Shown piece after piece: positions 9,708-21,250 of a stretch of 64,000 bases of DNA. The position numbers and the translations under genes were made by a program. Within the stretch, counting starts at the first letter, position 1, and each line of letters opens with the position of its first letter. Origin of the DNA: Calycina herbarum (lineage: Eukaryota; Ascomycota; Leotiomycetes; Helotiales; Pezizellaceae); contig LLEY01000153.1 in the NCBI GenBank assembly GCA_001414485.1, positions 1 through 64,000 of the forward strand, in the 5' to 3' direction. Under the pieces are notes generated by a model that saw nothing but the letters and a program-made list of their open reading frames with translations, was not told the origin of the DNA and made no database searches.

Positions 9708-12700
9708 ATGCCTAAGCTTAAAGACACCACAGTGGCATGGATCTGTCCACTCGAAGTCGAAGCTCAGGCTGCGGCTTTCATGCTTGATGAATATTACGAG
9801 GACTTCGATGGGCCTACGGGCCAAAGATCAACGCTGCAATATATAATGGGGAAGATGTGCGGTCAGGATATCGTGATAGTCAGGCTGCCTGAAGGAGAGG
9901 TGGGAATTGGTCCTGCCACTTATGTCACGACAGAGATGTCCCAGGAGCTTCCAGCCTTGAAAGTCGTCTTTCTCGTTGGTATCGGTGCCGGTCTTCCATC
10001 CGCAAGCAAGGACAGAGACATCAGACTGGGAGATGTCGCTGTCGCTACTCCTGGTGACAATCATTCCGGCATCATTCATTATACCCTCAAGAAAGTGACG
10101 GATAATGGTGAAGTGATGAAAGGGCACACCAATTCAACAAGCAGACAATTGAGAAATGTCATCGGGAAAATCCGAAGTACTTCATTCATTTCAAAGCGGA
10201 GTTTCCTTGACCATCTGAAGCAAGTACAAGATCGGCCCGGAGCAGAATCCTTTCGGAGACCCGCCGATATTCAGCCCTGTCCAGACAACAACTTTCCTCT
10301 TGTACGACCATCCGGAAACGACCCCTTACTTCACCTTGGTACGATACTTTCAGGTGACGAGGTGGTGAAAAACAAGGAAAGGAGAGACGCCTTGAGGGAA
10401 AAGCATGATGCAATTTGCATTGAAATGGAAGCAGCAGGTTTGATGAATGATTGGCCTGCTATTGTAATAAGGGGCATCAGTGATTTTGGCGATGGCTCAA
10501 AGAATGATGTTTGGCACAAGTATGCATCGATGACAGCAGCCGCATGTGCTAAAGAAGTTCTGAGAATCCTTAATCTTGGACCTGTTGAGAAGGAAGACAC
10601 TCTTGGTCTCCACAAAGGTTAGATATTTAACTTTATGCCTAGTGTGTCTGGCTACTCATTTGTAATGTTACTACATGTTTTGTTTGCCTTGCTTGCTGGC
10701 ACCGCTCCAGTATCAAGGATTTTCTTCAATACATACCCACTGAGAGCAACCACTTGGTTGAGAAACTTAAACTCATGTGTGAATACTCGCAAGATGTAGC
10801 ACTGCTGGATATAGACCGCTGTTTAATTTCACCTTGGTTTTGTTTCTGATTGAAGGTTGATATGCTAACACTTTACCTTAGACCACCAAAAAAGACTAAA
10901 CGGATTGCTACCATTACGTTTGAATCTCATCGGACGGACGAAGGATATTAACGACATTGAGTCAAGTTTAGGACGTGGACGGAAAGTGCAAAGTCAGAGA
11001 GCAGTTCTGGCTCTATGTGGTATTGTAGGAATTGGGAAGACACAGCTCGCGTGCAATTATGTTCAGTTGCAATCTGACAAGCATCCTGAACGTTTTGTTT
11101 TTTGGATCCAAGGGGACTCTAAGGAGGATTTTGAACGAACGATATTGCAAATGTATCCCCTGGATACAGAAACCAAAGAGATAACCGACGAGAGGAGAAG
11201 CGAACATGTGAACTCATTTTTCACTTATCTCAACGGGTTCAACAATGATTGGCTTCTAGTCATCGATAATTTATCTGCTGGAAACCAGAACGAAGTTGAA
11301 TTGAATTTACATAAGACCAAATCCACCACTACCAGCAAATCACCTCATCTCGAGAGTGTCCAAAAGTACGTCAGGGGGCTTACACGAGGGTCGGTCCTTC
11401 TAACCACGGACTACTTTGATATTGCGGAAGAATATGGTTTCATGCAGCGTATTACAGGACTGAAAGAAGAAGATGGTGCAACCTTGCTGAAGCAAAACAT
11501 AATACATTCCTCATCAGAACAAGGCAAGCCAGCCATCCCCGTAAAAACGAGGATCTCTATGTACTGACACTTGTAACAGAAAGGCGTGAAGTTAGTAACA
11601 TGGTCATGGGGCATCCGCTTGCTTTAAGACTTGCTTGGCTTGTTATCAGCGACTGCGGGGGAGTAGCGGAATATTGTCGGAATTGGAGAGATGGAACCCA
11701 GGACGTTCATATCAACGCAGAAAGTTACGAACTTACACGCACAATAGAGATGAGTTTCAAGAATCTAGAATTAAAAGATCCAAATGCCGCCCAGGCGCTG
11801 AAGTTATTTGGATTTCTTGATCATAAAGATTTTTGGTACGACCTCTTCCTCGGGTCGAAAGATTTTTCTTGTCCCAAGTGGCTCCGACAGCTTGCGGACA
11901 ATAAACTCAGGGGGTCAGTCATCACATCTCTAAACCGATCATTTATCACCTGCGGCACGCTAGCAGCGGGGACACTCGAAATACATCCCGCCATTCACAA
12001 TTTTGCTAGGCAGTTGGCACAATCCCATGGCGAAGGTGCTGAATTATCTCAACTGGCAGCCAAGCTTGTTGCGGCTCGCGTGCCACGAACTTACGATCAG
12101 CAGTGCTGGTATTTCGCAAAGAGACTGGAGCCTCACGCCGATCAGTGTATCAAGCATCCGGATCCGGATTCAATATACGACGCTGCTACCCTCGACAAGA
12201 TTGGATCGCTGTACAGGATATTGGGCCGTCTCGAAGAGGCAGAAGAACTATATTCCTCTATCCTGAAACTTGAGAGCAATGACCATACATTGGGTGTCGA
12301 TGCAGATTTCTTAGCCGGAGTATACAACCATCTTGGACTGGTTTATCTTCGCCAAGGGAAAGACAATGATGCCGTCAAAATGTTTAAGATGTCTATTGAG
12401 GAAGCAAAATGGTCAAATCCTGAGACTCTGTCCAACCTTGCCAAAGCGTTGATAAGGTCTCGGAGGGTGGATGAAGCCAAATCGTACTGGCAAATGCTCA
12501 AGAGTGATCTCGAAACTGTCGCAGACGAGGAAGACATACACCGCTCGCGGATGACTATCGAGCTTGCCATCATGACGGCTTCGAAACCTGATGGAGATCT
12601 GCTCTCTGTTGAACAAGAATTGAGATCTGCCATCAGATTTCAAGAACAATACTTCTTATCAGAACCAGACCATTTGATTCTGCTTTCAGCTAAACACAAA

Positions 12701-13537
12701 CTCGCAACAATATGTCTCCAATTGAGCCAACACACTGAAGCTAGTAATATCTTGGAGGATTTGGTGTCGCAGTATCGGAAGACTTTGGGGCAAGACCACA
12801 ACGACACCAAGGCAGCAATGCAAAGCCTGGCGGAAGCTTATATGGAAAAGGGGTTAACCAGGCGCGAAAATACCACTACCGAAGAAGACGGCACGATCTA
12901 TTTTGAGCAAGCCTATGCTTTGTACGAAGAGGTGTTGAGACTGTACGGAAGCCAAATAAACCAAATAAAATGTCCTGCAGCGCTATCTGCTCGCCTGAAT
13001 TTCGGGATTTTGAATTCCTACATGGAACATCTGGACTTTGCAAAAACTCAAATCGACTATGTCGTGAGGGAAAGAAAACAATCTCTTGGAGCCCAACACT
13101 TGAGCACCTTGGAAGCCGGTGTTGAACTCGCTGTGGTGCTCCAAAGACAAAAATACTTTCACATTGCAGAGGGAAATTTCCAAAGGATAATTGAGAGCTG
13201 CGAGGCAAATCCAAATCCAGACTATGACGGAAGAATGCTTTTATACCGCACCCTGTACCTCCAGGGCAAAATGTATCAGGATTGGAGCCTTGATAGCAGA
13301 GGAGATGAGTTGATGAAATTGAAGGCACAACAGGCTTTTGAGCGCGTATTGAATCAAAGCCCAGAAGACAATGAGTTTCATCAGGAGGCTGAAGGAGAAC
13401 TGGAAAAGTCTGAGCGCGCGCAAGTCACCAGTCACAAGCAAAGGAAGAAGATACCAGTATGGACGAAGAAGACAGTATGGCCTGCGTCGATGTTTACCGT
13501 TCTAGCCGTCGCCGTTATAATACAGTGGTGTACTTAA
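9708..13537 (+). CDS. NLR-like STAND protein: nucleoside phosphorylase, NB-ARC, TPR (one apparent frameshift)
   Basis: Fungal NLRs of this layout act as intracellular sensors in non-self recognition and regulated cell death. Domain 1 (9708-10617) is a phosphorylase-type domain: VAWICPLEVEAQAA, VFLVGIGAGLP, RLGDVAVATP, ICIEMEAAGLM, VIRGISDFGDGSKND. Domain 2 is NB-ARC: P-loop GIVGIGKT (11019-11042), Walker B WLLVIDNL (near 11250), GSVLLTT (near 11390) and GHPLAL (near 11610). Domain 3 (about 12170-13340) is a helical tetratricopeptide series such as LGRLEEAEELYSSIL and LGLVYLRQGKDNDAVKMF. A hydrophobic stretch ends the protein. Exon 1 to the next exon keeps frame if 10618-10881 is removed. At CCCC 11537-11540 the frame must slip by one base: the original frame stops at 11565, while the next frame is open through the same stretch and on to 13537. 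This is either a mutation or a homopolymer error. Confidence 0.8.
10618..10881 (+). other. Intron (264 bp), possibly two introns around a small exon
   Basis: Donor GTTAGA at 10618 and acceptor CCTTAG ending at 10881 join in phase 1. The interval holds a well-formed open stretch (10711-10820) reading IKDFLQYIP then SNHLVEKLKLMCEYSQDVAL, preceded by the acceptor CTCCAG. Its 3' side could splice in phase (GTTTAA at 10821 to 10881, with a GCTAAC branch site), but its 5' side does not fit the phase of exon 1. It is either a skipped or cassette exon, or evidence of a second frameshift in the gene. Confidence 0.5.
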
Positions 13538-14140
13538 CTACAGAATTCTATACCTACATGTTAATATTGATAAGCCTTTTGACCTTCTATTCTCTATCCT
13601 CTGTAGAAAAGAACAACTCGCAAAAATGAACACACGTGGGACACGTGGTAGGAGCACGAGCAAGCGCGAGCACCATATGTAATTCAAGCAGCGTATCTGC
13701 ACGTGATGTTAAAGAGCCCATGGAACATCGCCTCGACCACGACAGACTACTTGGGCAACAAGGAAGATACTCGGTTCTCAAAATAGTCATTGCTTGATTC
13801 AAGGTCTTGTAATCTACGAGTGAAGACAAAATAACAAATGTAAATTGGCGGTGGCTTATACGCATTTTCCCTACCTATTATTTGAAGATACAGCCTCGTA
13901 CTAGCCCACAGGTTTAGTTATATGTTTGGAATAGCCCTTCTTTGTAGTCTCAGCTGCCTAGCGTCATTTATTAGTAGGTTGAAACCATGCTCGGCTATAG
14001 GGATTTTTTTCCTCTTTAGAAATGAAGTCAACTACGGGGTAAAATATTTGAGACTACTGGAACAGTAGCTAGATAATAATGATTTGAATAAAAAACAAGG
14101 TTCAATTGTATTTAAGGCTGATAGCGGGGTATACTAGATA
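13538..14140. other. 3' flank of the NLR gene, nothing else recognised
   Basis: Ordinary composition that becomes AT-rich towards 14100. No gene or RNA is visible. It forms the left shoulder of the large repeat island. Confidence 0.4.
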
Positions 14141-14384
14141 TTGTTACAGAAAATAAGGTGTTACTGTAAGAGTTTTTGATTTAGTGAATAAGCTTACGAA
14201 ACACACCTTTTTTCGCAGATTGAAATTTTTGTTCTAAAAAGCTCAATCTCTCTTGCTTCCGCTTAATAAGCTAAATTCCTTCTATGGAGTCTCTCTTAGG
14301 AGGGCCTCCGTCCTCGCCTACGCCTCTGGGAAGGGGTATAAGGAGGGGAGGGGTTCGCCCAATTCCCTCTATCCCGAACATCTA

Positions 14385-14790
14385 ACAACACTAAGTCTTA
14401 TTCTCGACAAGATTTTGGTTTGCACCACCCCCCTGTAATCCAAAAACAGGGGGGGTAGTGCAGGTCTACTTTTGCACCACCCTACAAGTACTATAAGATT
14501 AAGAGTTAGAAAATACTTTATATTAGATTTTATGCTATAATTAATACGCTCTTTCAGATGGGCGTAACTAAAAATTTATATCTATTTTATTGAATTAGTT
14601 TAGGGTTACGTTTAAGGTTAGTATTCTTACTTAGTAATCCTTCCTAAGTTCCTTCTAAGACTATCTACATTCTTAACTTTAAATACGTATATTAGACGTA
14701 ATACTTAATAAAAACTAATTTTGACTTTAGATTAGTATATTTAACTACTTAAAGTACTATACTATATAATAATATTATAACCTTTAGTAA
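14385..14790 (-). repeat. Inverted copy of the 280-665 repeat, with a well-preserved hairpin
   Basis: The reverse complement matches 280-665 over most of its length. A palindrome is nearly perfect here: TGCACCACCCCCCTGT at 14421-14436 against ACAGGGGGGGTAGTGCA at 14446-14462, with a 9-base loop. The equivalent palindrome at 594-632 is decayed but still foldable. Conservation of the arms in both copies suggests that the hairpin belongs to the element. Confidence 0.6.
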
Positions 14791-15270
14791 AGTAAAGCCT
14801 AATATATAGGATTTTAGTTCCGAGTTTAGTATAACGAAACTCAAACGAACTAAACAAAGATGACTAAGTCTCGAAGGTTAGTATATAGGTAAGAAGTATA
14901 GATACGCCGGGTTGTTTACTTAAAAGTAAACTCGTTACTTATATCAAAGATATTAAACAAGATAATAAGATTAATAACTAAAGTTAAGCACGAAGCTTCT
15001 ATCTAATAGCAGACGTGTTAGTCTTATATAGAACCTTTATTCCTAAGTATATCGCTTATATCGCTTATATCGCTCGCGTCGCTTATAACTAAGGCGACTA
15101 GAGCGATATAGGCGATCACGTTACATAACTATACGTGACTTCTAATAGTATTATAATAGTAAGATCCTAAAATCCTTAAATACCTTTCGTATTACTAACT
15201 TCCTTCTATGTTACCTTCTAATCCTAGATATTATATCTTATTCTATTAGAACGCTATCTAGACTACTTAC

Positions 15271-15407
15271 TATTAAGATTTAAGTTTAGTAAATAAGTTC
15301 GGCTATTTTTCGGAAATTGGTTTATATACTATATAGTTTAGTTAAATAGCCTTCTTACTTAGAGAACTCTTCTCTCCTTATAGACAATCTAATATACTAC
15401 TATTATA
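15271..15407 (+). repeat. 5' LTR, 137 bp
   Basis: Begins TATTAAGATTTAAG (RIP form of TGTT...) and ends TATTATA. It equals the 3' copy in length, and the differences I could see by eye are all C/T or G/A. Confidence 0.9.
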
Positions 15408-18400
15408 TATTATCTACCTTTATCTTTACGTCGTATAATAGGTATTATCGTCGTATTATAAGATAAGCATAAACGATAATAGCGGCTTTGAAGAATAGGC
15501 AAGTATAGCGAGTATAGGCCTTTCTAACCTTTAAAGTCTATTTACTTCGCTCTCTTATAATACTCTATCCTCCTTCGAATCTATAAGAGCCTACACGCTC
15601 GAAGAACTTAGAGAATTTATCAAAAACCCTTATACTAAGCTAGGCGATGTAGAAAGTGTCTAAAACGTACTTTAAGATCTCTTGACTAAGTATAGTATAC
15701 TTGAGAGCTAATACTATATAGCCTAACGTGGCGAGGAAGAGACGGAAATAGATCTTGAAAACGAGCAGAGGATAACCGCTGATTTACGAGGTTAACTTTA
15801 GGTTATATAAGCGTAACTTAATCAAGCTTAAGCTGCCTAAACTCAAGCCTAACCCTCTCCTTCTCTACTACTGATTCACTTAGCGTCTACTTAACTAGTA
15901 ACCTAAGCATTTCCTCTACCTCTACCTTCTTCTCTAGTACTCCGGTCTTAACCTTTCATAGATCCTTAACGGTTCAGCAGCGTTCAACGCTCTACTGCTA
16001 AACTCTATACTTATATTATTAACTTAAGATTGAAATTAGCTGAGAATGTGGATTAGTAAGCTACTAAGCGAAGCAGGATAGCCTACGTTTTAAGCACTCT
16101 AGAAGGTGACGCTTAGAAACATATTAACCTATATATTAATAATAATAGCTCTTTTAAACCTACTCTATAATCGGTTAATAGTATACTAGACGTTCTACGT
16201 CGAATGTTTAGTAATATTTATAGCTAGTTAGATAGTTAGTAGTTACTTAAGAAGGAAACTTAAGGACTCTGCTCTACTAAGTAGTTTTTAAGTTTATTCT
16301 TAGTACTAGCTTCTGCTTCGAGAAACGAGGGCTTTCTAGTTATCGACCTTTTAATATAGAATATAGATAGACGAATTTACGTCTAAGTCCTTTCTAGTAG
16401 TCGTTATAGAGATAACATGTCTCTTTACAACCTAGTTAATCTTATCCGAGAGTAAGACTAGAACTGTCGGAAGATCTTTAGCGAGCACTTTATAAAAGCT
16501 AAGCCTACTAAACCTACGCTTTTAGACTTTATCTCTTACGTTGTTCTAACACCTGTCGCTTCTACTACCCCTACTTACGATAACTCTATAGAACTTGATA
16601 TATTAAAGGTAGCTAGTAAGCTGATTTAGATAAAGAAAGATATAGAAGAGAAGCGTCGTACGAAGACTAACGAGGAGAAGAAGGCTTATAAAGCCTACTA
16701 GATTATATATAGCCTCTGCTACTATTATAACAGCTCTGATTATAGTATTAGTATTACTAGCTGTTTAAAACTCAAAGCTTAGAAAGCTGCTAAAGCTGTA
16801 AAGGAGGCAGGAAAAGCTTAGTCTCTGACGAAAGTCGCTGTTAGAGACGTGTTTAGAAGAAGCTACTAAGGATATTATTCTTAGAGAAAAGGTAATAAAG
16901 TATAATAGAAGTCCCTTATAAGATAGTATAACATAGGAATATAAATAAACGGACATCCTCTCTTATATACTTTATGCTTAACTCTAGGGCCTTAGCTTAG
17001 TACTTTATTAATTTCGATTATACGTAAAAAACCGGGTTTACTTTAACCTCTCTTACTCGACCTCGACGACTCTATATTACCGACGGGAGACCTTCCGCGG
17101 CTAGGAACGTAACTTATATAGTAATTTTAGATATAATTATTAGGAAGTATATAGAGCGAGATCAGCGCTTCTATGTTACTAAAATCGCCTTCTACGATAT
17201 TATTATTAGACATCCTTAGCTCGCCTTATATAACCCTTCTATCGATTAGGTAAGTTATAAGATTACCTTTAATTTAGAGTATTATAGAAGACACTGTATA
17301 CTAAAACGACTAGACTTAGTATAAGTTTAATATATAAAACACGACTTCTTCTACGTTCTAAGACCTTAGAAGGTTAGCGCTGCCGCCTTTCACTAGTTAG
17401 CTCTTATCTATAGCGTAGAGGTTTTCTCGCTCTCTATTTTTAAGATTGATAAACGACTTAAGAAACTCGGCTAACCCTCTGAAGACCTTCGAAGTTTATA
17501 CTATATAGAGAGAGACCTAATAGAAGGTGAGAACGATTAGTAGCTAACAGCTACTAAACTTTACCTTTGTAGAGCTTCTTTAGACGATATCTAGAAGACA
17601 CTTATAAAATATAAGAACTCTAGAAAGCAGGTTAACTCTAAAACATTACTTCCCTCTTATTTAAAGAAGTAGTCGTCTTAACTATTTAACTACTAGGAAG
17701 TAGATATACTTCTACCTTACTAGGATTATAACTTAAAGATCGACCTAAAGCCTAGTTCTTCCCCTTCTTATAGACTGCTATATAATATGTCTATCCTAGA
17801 GCTAGAGGTCTTATAGAAATATTTAGATAAGCAACTTTAAAAAGGATTTATTTAAGTAAGCAAATCCCTAGTAGCCTCCCCAGTCCTGTTTACAAAGAAG
17901 CTAGGCAGAGGCCTATGTTTTTATATCGACTACTAAGCCTTAAATAATATAATAATTAAGAACTAATACCTAATACCCCGAATCCAGGATATACTCTAGA
18001 GGCTTAGCAAAGCTAAGTACTATACTAAGGTAGATATTATTATAGCCTTTAATTATATTCGAATTTATAAGAGAGATAAGTAGCTTACTACTTTTAACAC
18101 TCGCTACAGCCTTTTTAAGTCTCTAGTTATACTATTCAGCCTTTCAAACGCGCTAGCAACGTAGTAGGCTAGAATTAATAAGGTCCTTCGTCTATTCTTA
18201 GACATCTTCTATACTATTTATATCAACGATATACTTATCTATTCAAACAACTTAGATTCGTACTAAAAGCATATTAAGCAGGTGTTTAAGACTCTTAAAA
18301 AGGCTGGTTTTCACTTAGATATTAAGAAATATTAGTTTAAGGTTTAGAAAGTTAACTACCTTAGTATAATTATCTCTACTAATAGCGTACGAATAGACTC

Positions 18401-20791
18401 TAAGAAGATCTCAGCTATTATAAACTAGGAAACTCTAGCTAACCTTAAAAACCTTTAAGCGTTCCTTAGCTTCTCTAACTTTTACCAGCGTTTCGTTAAG
18501 AATTTTTCAAAGCTAGCAAAGCTACTAAACTTGCTATCTAAGAAAGGCGCGCGCTAGGATTAGTCTAAGGTTTATAAGAAGACGTTCTAAGCACTTAAGC
18601 GAGCTTTTACCTCTATACCGATATTAAAGCACTTCGACTCTAAGAAAGAAGTCGTCGTAGAATACGACTCCTCTAACTACGTCTCGTCTAGGATATTATC
18701 CTAATACTACGATAGAGTTTTATATCTTATAGCTTTTATATTAAAAGTTCTTAACCTAGCTAAGTATAACTATAAGATCTATAATAAAGAACTACTTACT
18801 ATAGTACATTTGTTCGAGTCCTAGCGTTTAGAGTTAGTCGGCATAGTATACCCTATTATAGTTATTACTAACTACTTAAACTTAAAGTACTTTATAACTA
18901 CTAACTAACTTACTCGCTACTAAGTCTAATAGAGTAAGTTCCTTTCCAAATTCGACTTTAAGATTACACTAGTCTTAGCAAAGTAGAACAGAAAGTTAGA
19001 CTCCTTTATACGCCGCTCTTAGAACCTTCTAAAGAGGGATAATAACCCTCGTATCTTATACTAGCAGCAGTTACTCCTTAAACCTTAAAATTTAGACCTC
19101 GCTATTCGCCTTATACCTCTTAACAACGATAGCGAATCAGAAGACGAAGAACTCGAACCTAACTTAGAATCTACTCTATCTACTAAGTTAGAACCTAAAT
19201 CAAAACTAGGAGATAAAGATAAATCCTATAACTATACTTTAGCTAGGATATTAAAGAAGGGGTATAAAGAAGACCCCTTTTAGAAGAGGATTTCTAAGAA
19301 AATAAGTAAGAAGGATCGTACCCTCTATTCTAAGGAAGTCGTACTATCCGAGTATACTATTGTTAATAATAGATTATACTTCTAGAATAGGCTCTATATC
19401 CTAGATATAGAACTTCGCGTATAGCTCCTTTAGAAAGCCTACGACTTAGTCGAAAGTAGACACTCTGGTAAGAATAAGCTGTTTAAGTTAGTCTCCTGAT
19501 ACTATTAGTAGCCTAGATTATATAAGAATATAGCCTAGTTTTACTAAGTGTGCGAAAGCTGTCTTCGTAATAAGTATTCTCAGCTATATTACTAAGGTAC
19601 TTTGAAACCACTCCCGATACTACTTCAAAGATAGAGAGACCTATCAGTGGATTTCATAGAGCCTATCCTAAAAGTAGAGGGATTTAATACTATTATAGTA
19701 ATAACTAACTGCCTTACTAAGGACTATTATATTATCTCTTACTATTCTACTATAACTGCTATCGACCTTGCTTACTTGTTTATATAGAAGGTATAGAAGC
19801 TCTATAGCTTGCTAGACACGCTTGTCTCCGATTAAGGACCCTTGTTCGTCTTAGACTTTTAGAGAGTAGTCTATGATATACTTCGTATTTAAGTAGACCT
19901 TTCTATAGCCTATTACCTAGAGATAGACAGCTAAACAGAAATTATAAATAAATCTATAGCTAAATACCTTTGCTAGTATATCGCCTTTACTTAAGCTAAT
20001 TAGATATAGTTCCTACTATTAGTAGAGTTTGCTTTATAAAACATAGTTACTACTATAACTAACATATCCCTATTCTTTGTAAATCATAGCTACTACTCTT
20101 ATATAAGTTTTAGCCTACCTCGATCACCTACACTTATCTCTTAAAACACTCTTATAGAGAGAACGTTTACTTAAAAGATAGAGGACATCTTAAAGTTATT
20201 ATAAACGAACCTACTTATTATAAGAGACACTATAGAAGAGGCAGCTAATACTAACCGATCGTCTACACTAGCTTACTACGTTAGTAATCTAGTTATACTA
20301 AGTATAAGGAATATTAAGTCTATAAGATCTATTTCCAAGTTCGATACCAGGTATATTAGTCCTTTTCGAGTACTCTAAGTTATTAACTCCTACTCTTATA
20401 AGCTCGACTTACTCGTAGAGTTATAGCCTATCTGCCTGGTTTTCTATACTAATTTATTACGCCTCTCCGCTAGTGCTCCGTTGCCTAGGTAACAAAACCC
20501 TCTACTACTACTAGTTGCTATAGGCGATGATAGTTAATCTCTTTAGATAGTAGAGGAGATAGTAGATTCTTAAAGGTAGAATAGAGGTTTTAAGTACCTT
20601 ATTCGCTAGCGTAGATATAACATAGACAAGAATACTTAGAAACCTTTAGTAAACGTTATTAGTAGTACTAACTCTATTCGTACGTTTAAGAGCAGATTCT
20701 CTATAAAGCTTAAGCCTACTAAGGACGAACGATTATAAGCTTTCTAAGAGCTCTATAATAGTATATATGTTTAAGAGAAGGAGAGACCTTA

Positions 20792-20928
20792 TATTAAGAT
20801 TCAAGTTTAGTAAATAAGTTTAGCTATTTTTTAGAAATTAGTTCGTATACTATGTAGTTTAGTTAAATAGCCTTCTTACTTAGAGAACTCTTCTCTTCTT
20901 ATAGATAATCTAATACACTACTATTACA
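20792..20928 (+). repeat. 3' LTR, 137 bp
   Basis: Begins TATTAAGATTCAAG and ends CTATTACA, followed at once by the CTTAC duplication. It is slightly less mutated at its 3' end than the 5' LTR. Confidence 0.9.
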
Positions 20929-20955
20929 CTTACTATATAACCGTGGTTTATAACA

Positions 20956-21250
20956 CTATCCTCTTCTTAGACTAGCGTATCTATACGCTTAAGTATAGCC
21001 TAAGAAAATATCGTTAAGAGGCTAGCGGCCTCTCTAGTTCCTATTATATTATTAACACCTCTTCTAAAAGATAAGCTTAAATAATATAGAACTCTTAACG
21101 CTCTTTATATTAAACGTACTAGACGCGAAATAATTCCTTATACTTGTTATATAAATATAAAAACCAGTCGTTGATATATCAGCGTCCTTAGTAGTTCTAA
21201 GTACTCTGAATATACTAGGAAGAGTAAATCTTACGATATTAAGATATAAA
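20956..21250 (-). mobile_element. 3' internal end of the split minus-strand Gypsy element
   Basis: Read on the minus strand, this segment aligns with the last few hundred bases before the LTR at 39754, ending in the same AAGAAGAGGATAG tract. Its upstream continuation is lost or replaced by the helicase relic. Confidence 0.6.

Larger units (their letters stand above)
15271..20928 (+). mobile_element. Full-length degenerate Ty3/Gypsy retrotransposon with 137-bp LTRs
   Basis: Two 137-bp direct repeats bound 5.66 kb, and both outer sides carry CTTAC (15266-15270 and 20929-20933), a perfect 5-bp duplication. The internal plus strand gives, in order: a gag zinc knuckle remnant (LCYYYNSSDY with spaced Cys, near 16700-16760), reverse transcriptase with YINDILIYS near 18220 (parent box YxDDxLIYS), an RNase H region near 18650-18950, and an integrase with a spaced Cys pair then VDFIEPI and TLVSDQGPLF between about 19450 and 20100. 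Reverse transcriptase before integrase is the Gypsy order. Every frame is broken many times, so it is inactive. It lies inside the older LTR that spans 14830-20955. Confidence 0.92.
14830..20955 (-). mobile_element. 3' LTR of a minus-strand Gypsy element, split by a younger insertion
   Basis: The LTR family of 2615-3047 occupies 14830-15270 and resumes at 20929-20955; removing the inserted element and one duplicated CTTAC leaves about 463 bp, matching the 462-bp copy at 39754-40215. Read on the minus strand, the sequence just before its TG end is AAGAAGAGGATAG, identical to the polypurine tract that precedes the 39754 LTR, so this is a 3' LTR and not a solo one. Matching internal sequence continues from 20956 to about 21250. 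Confidence 0.8.
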
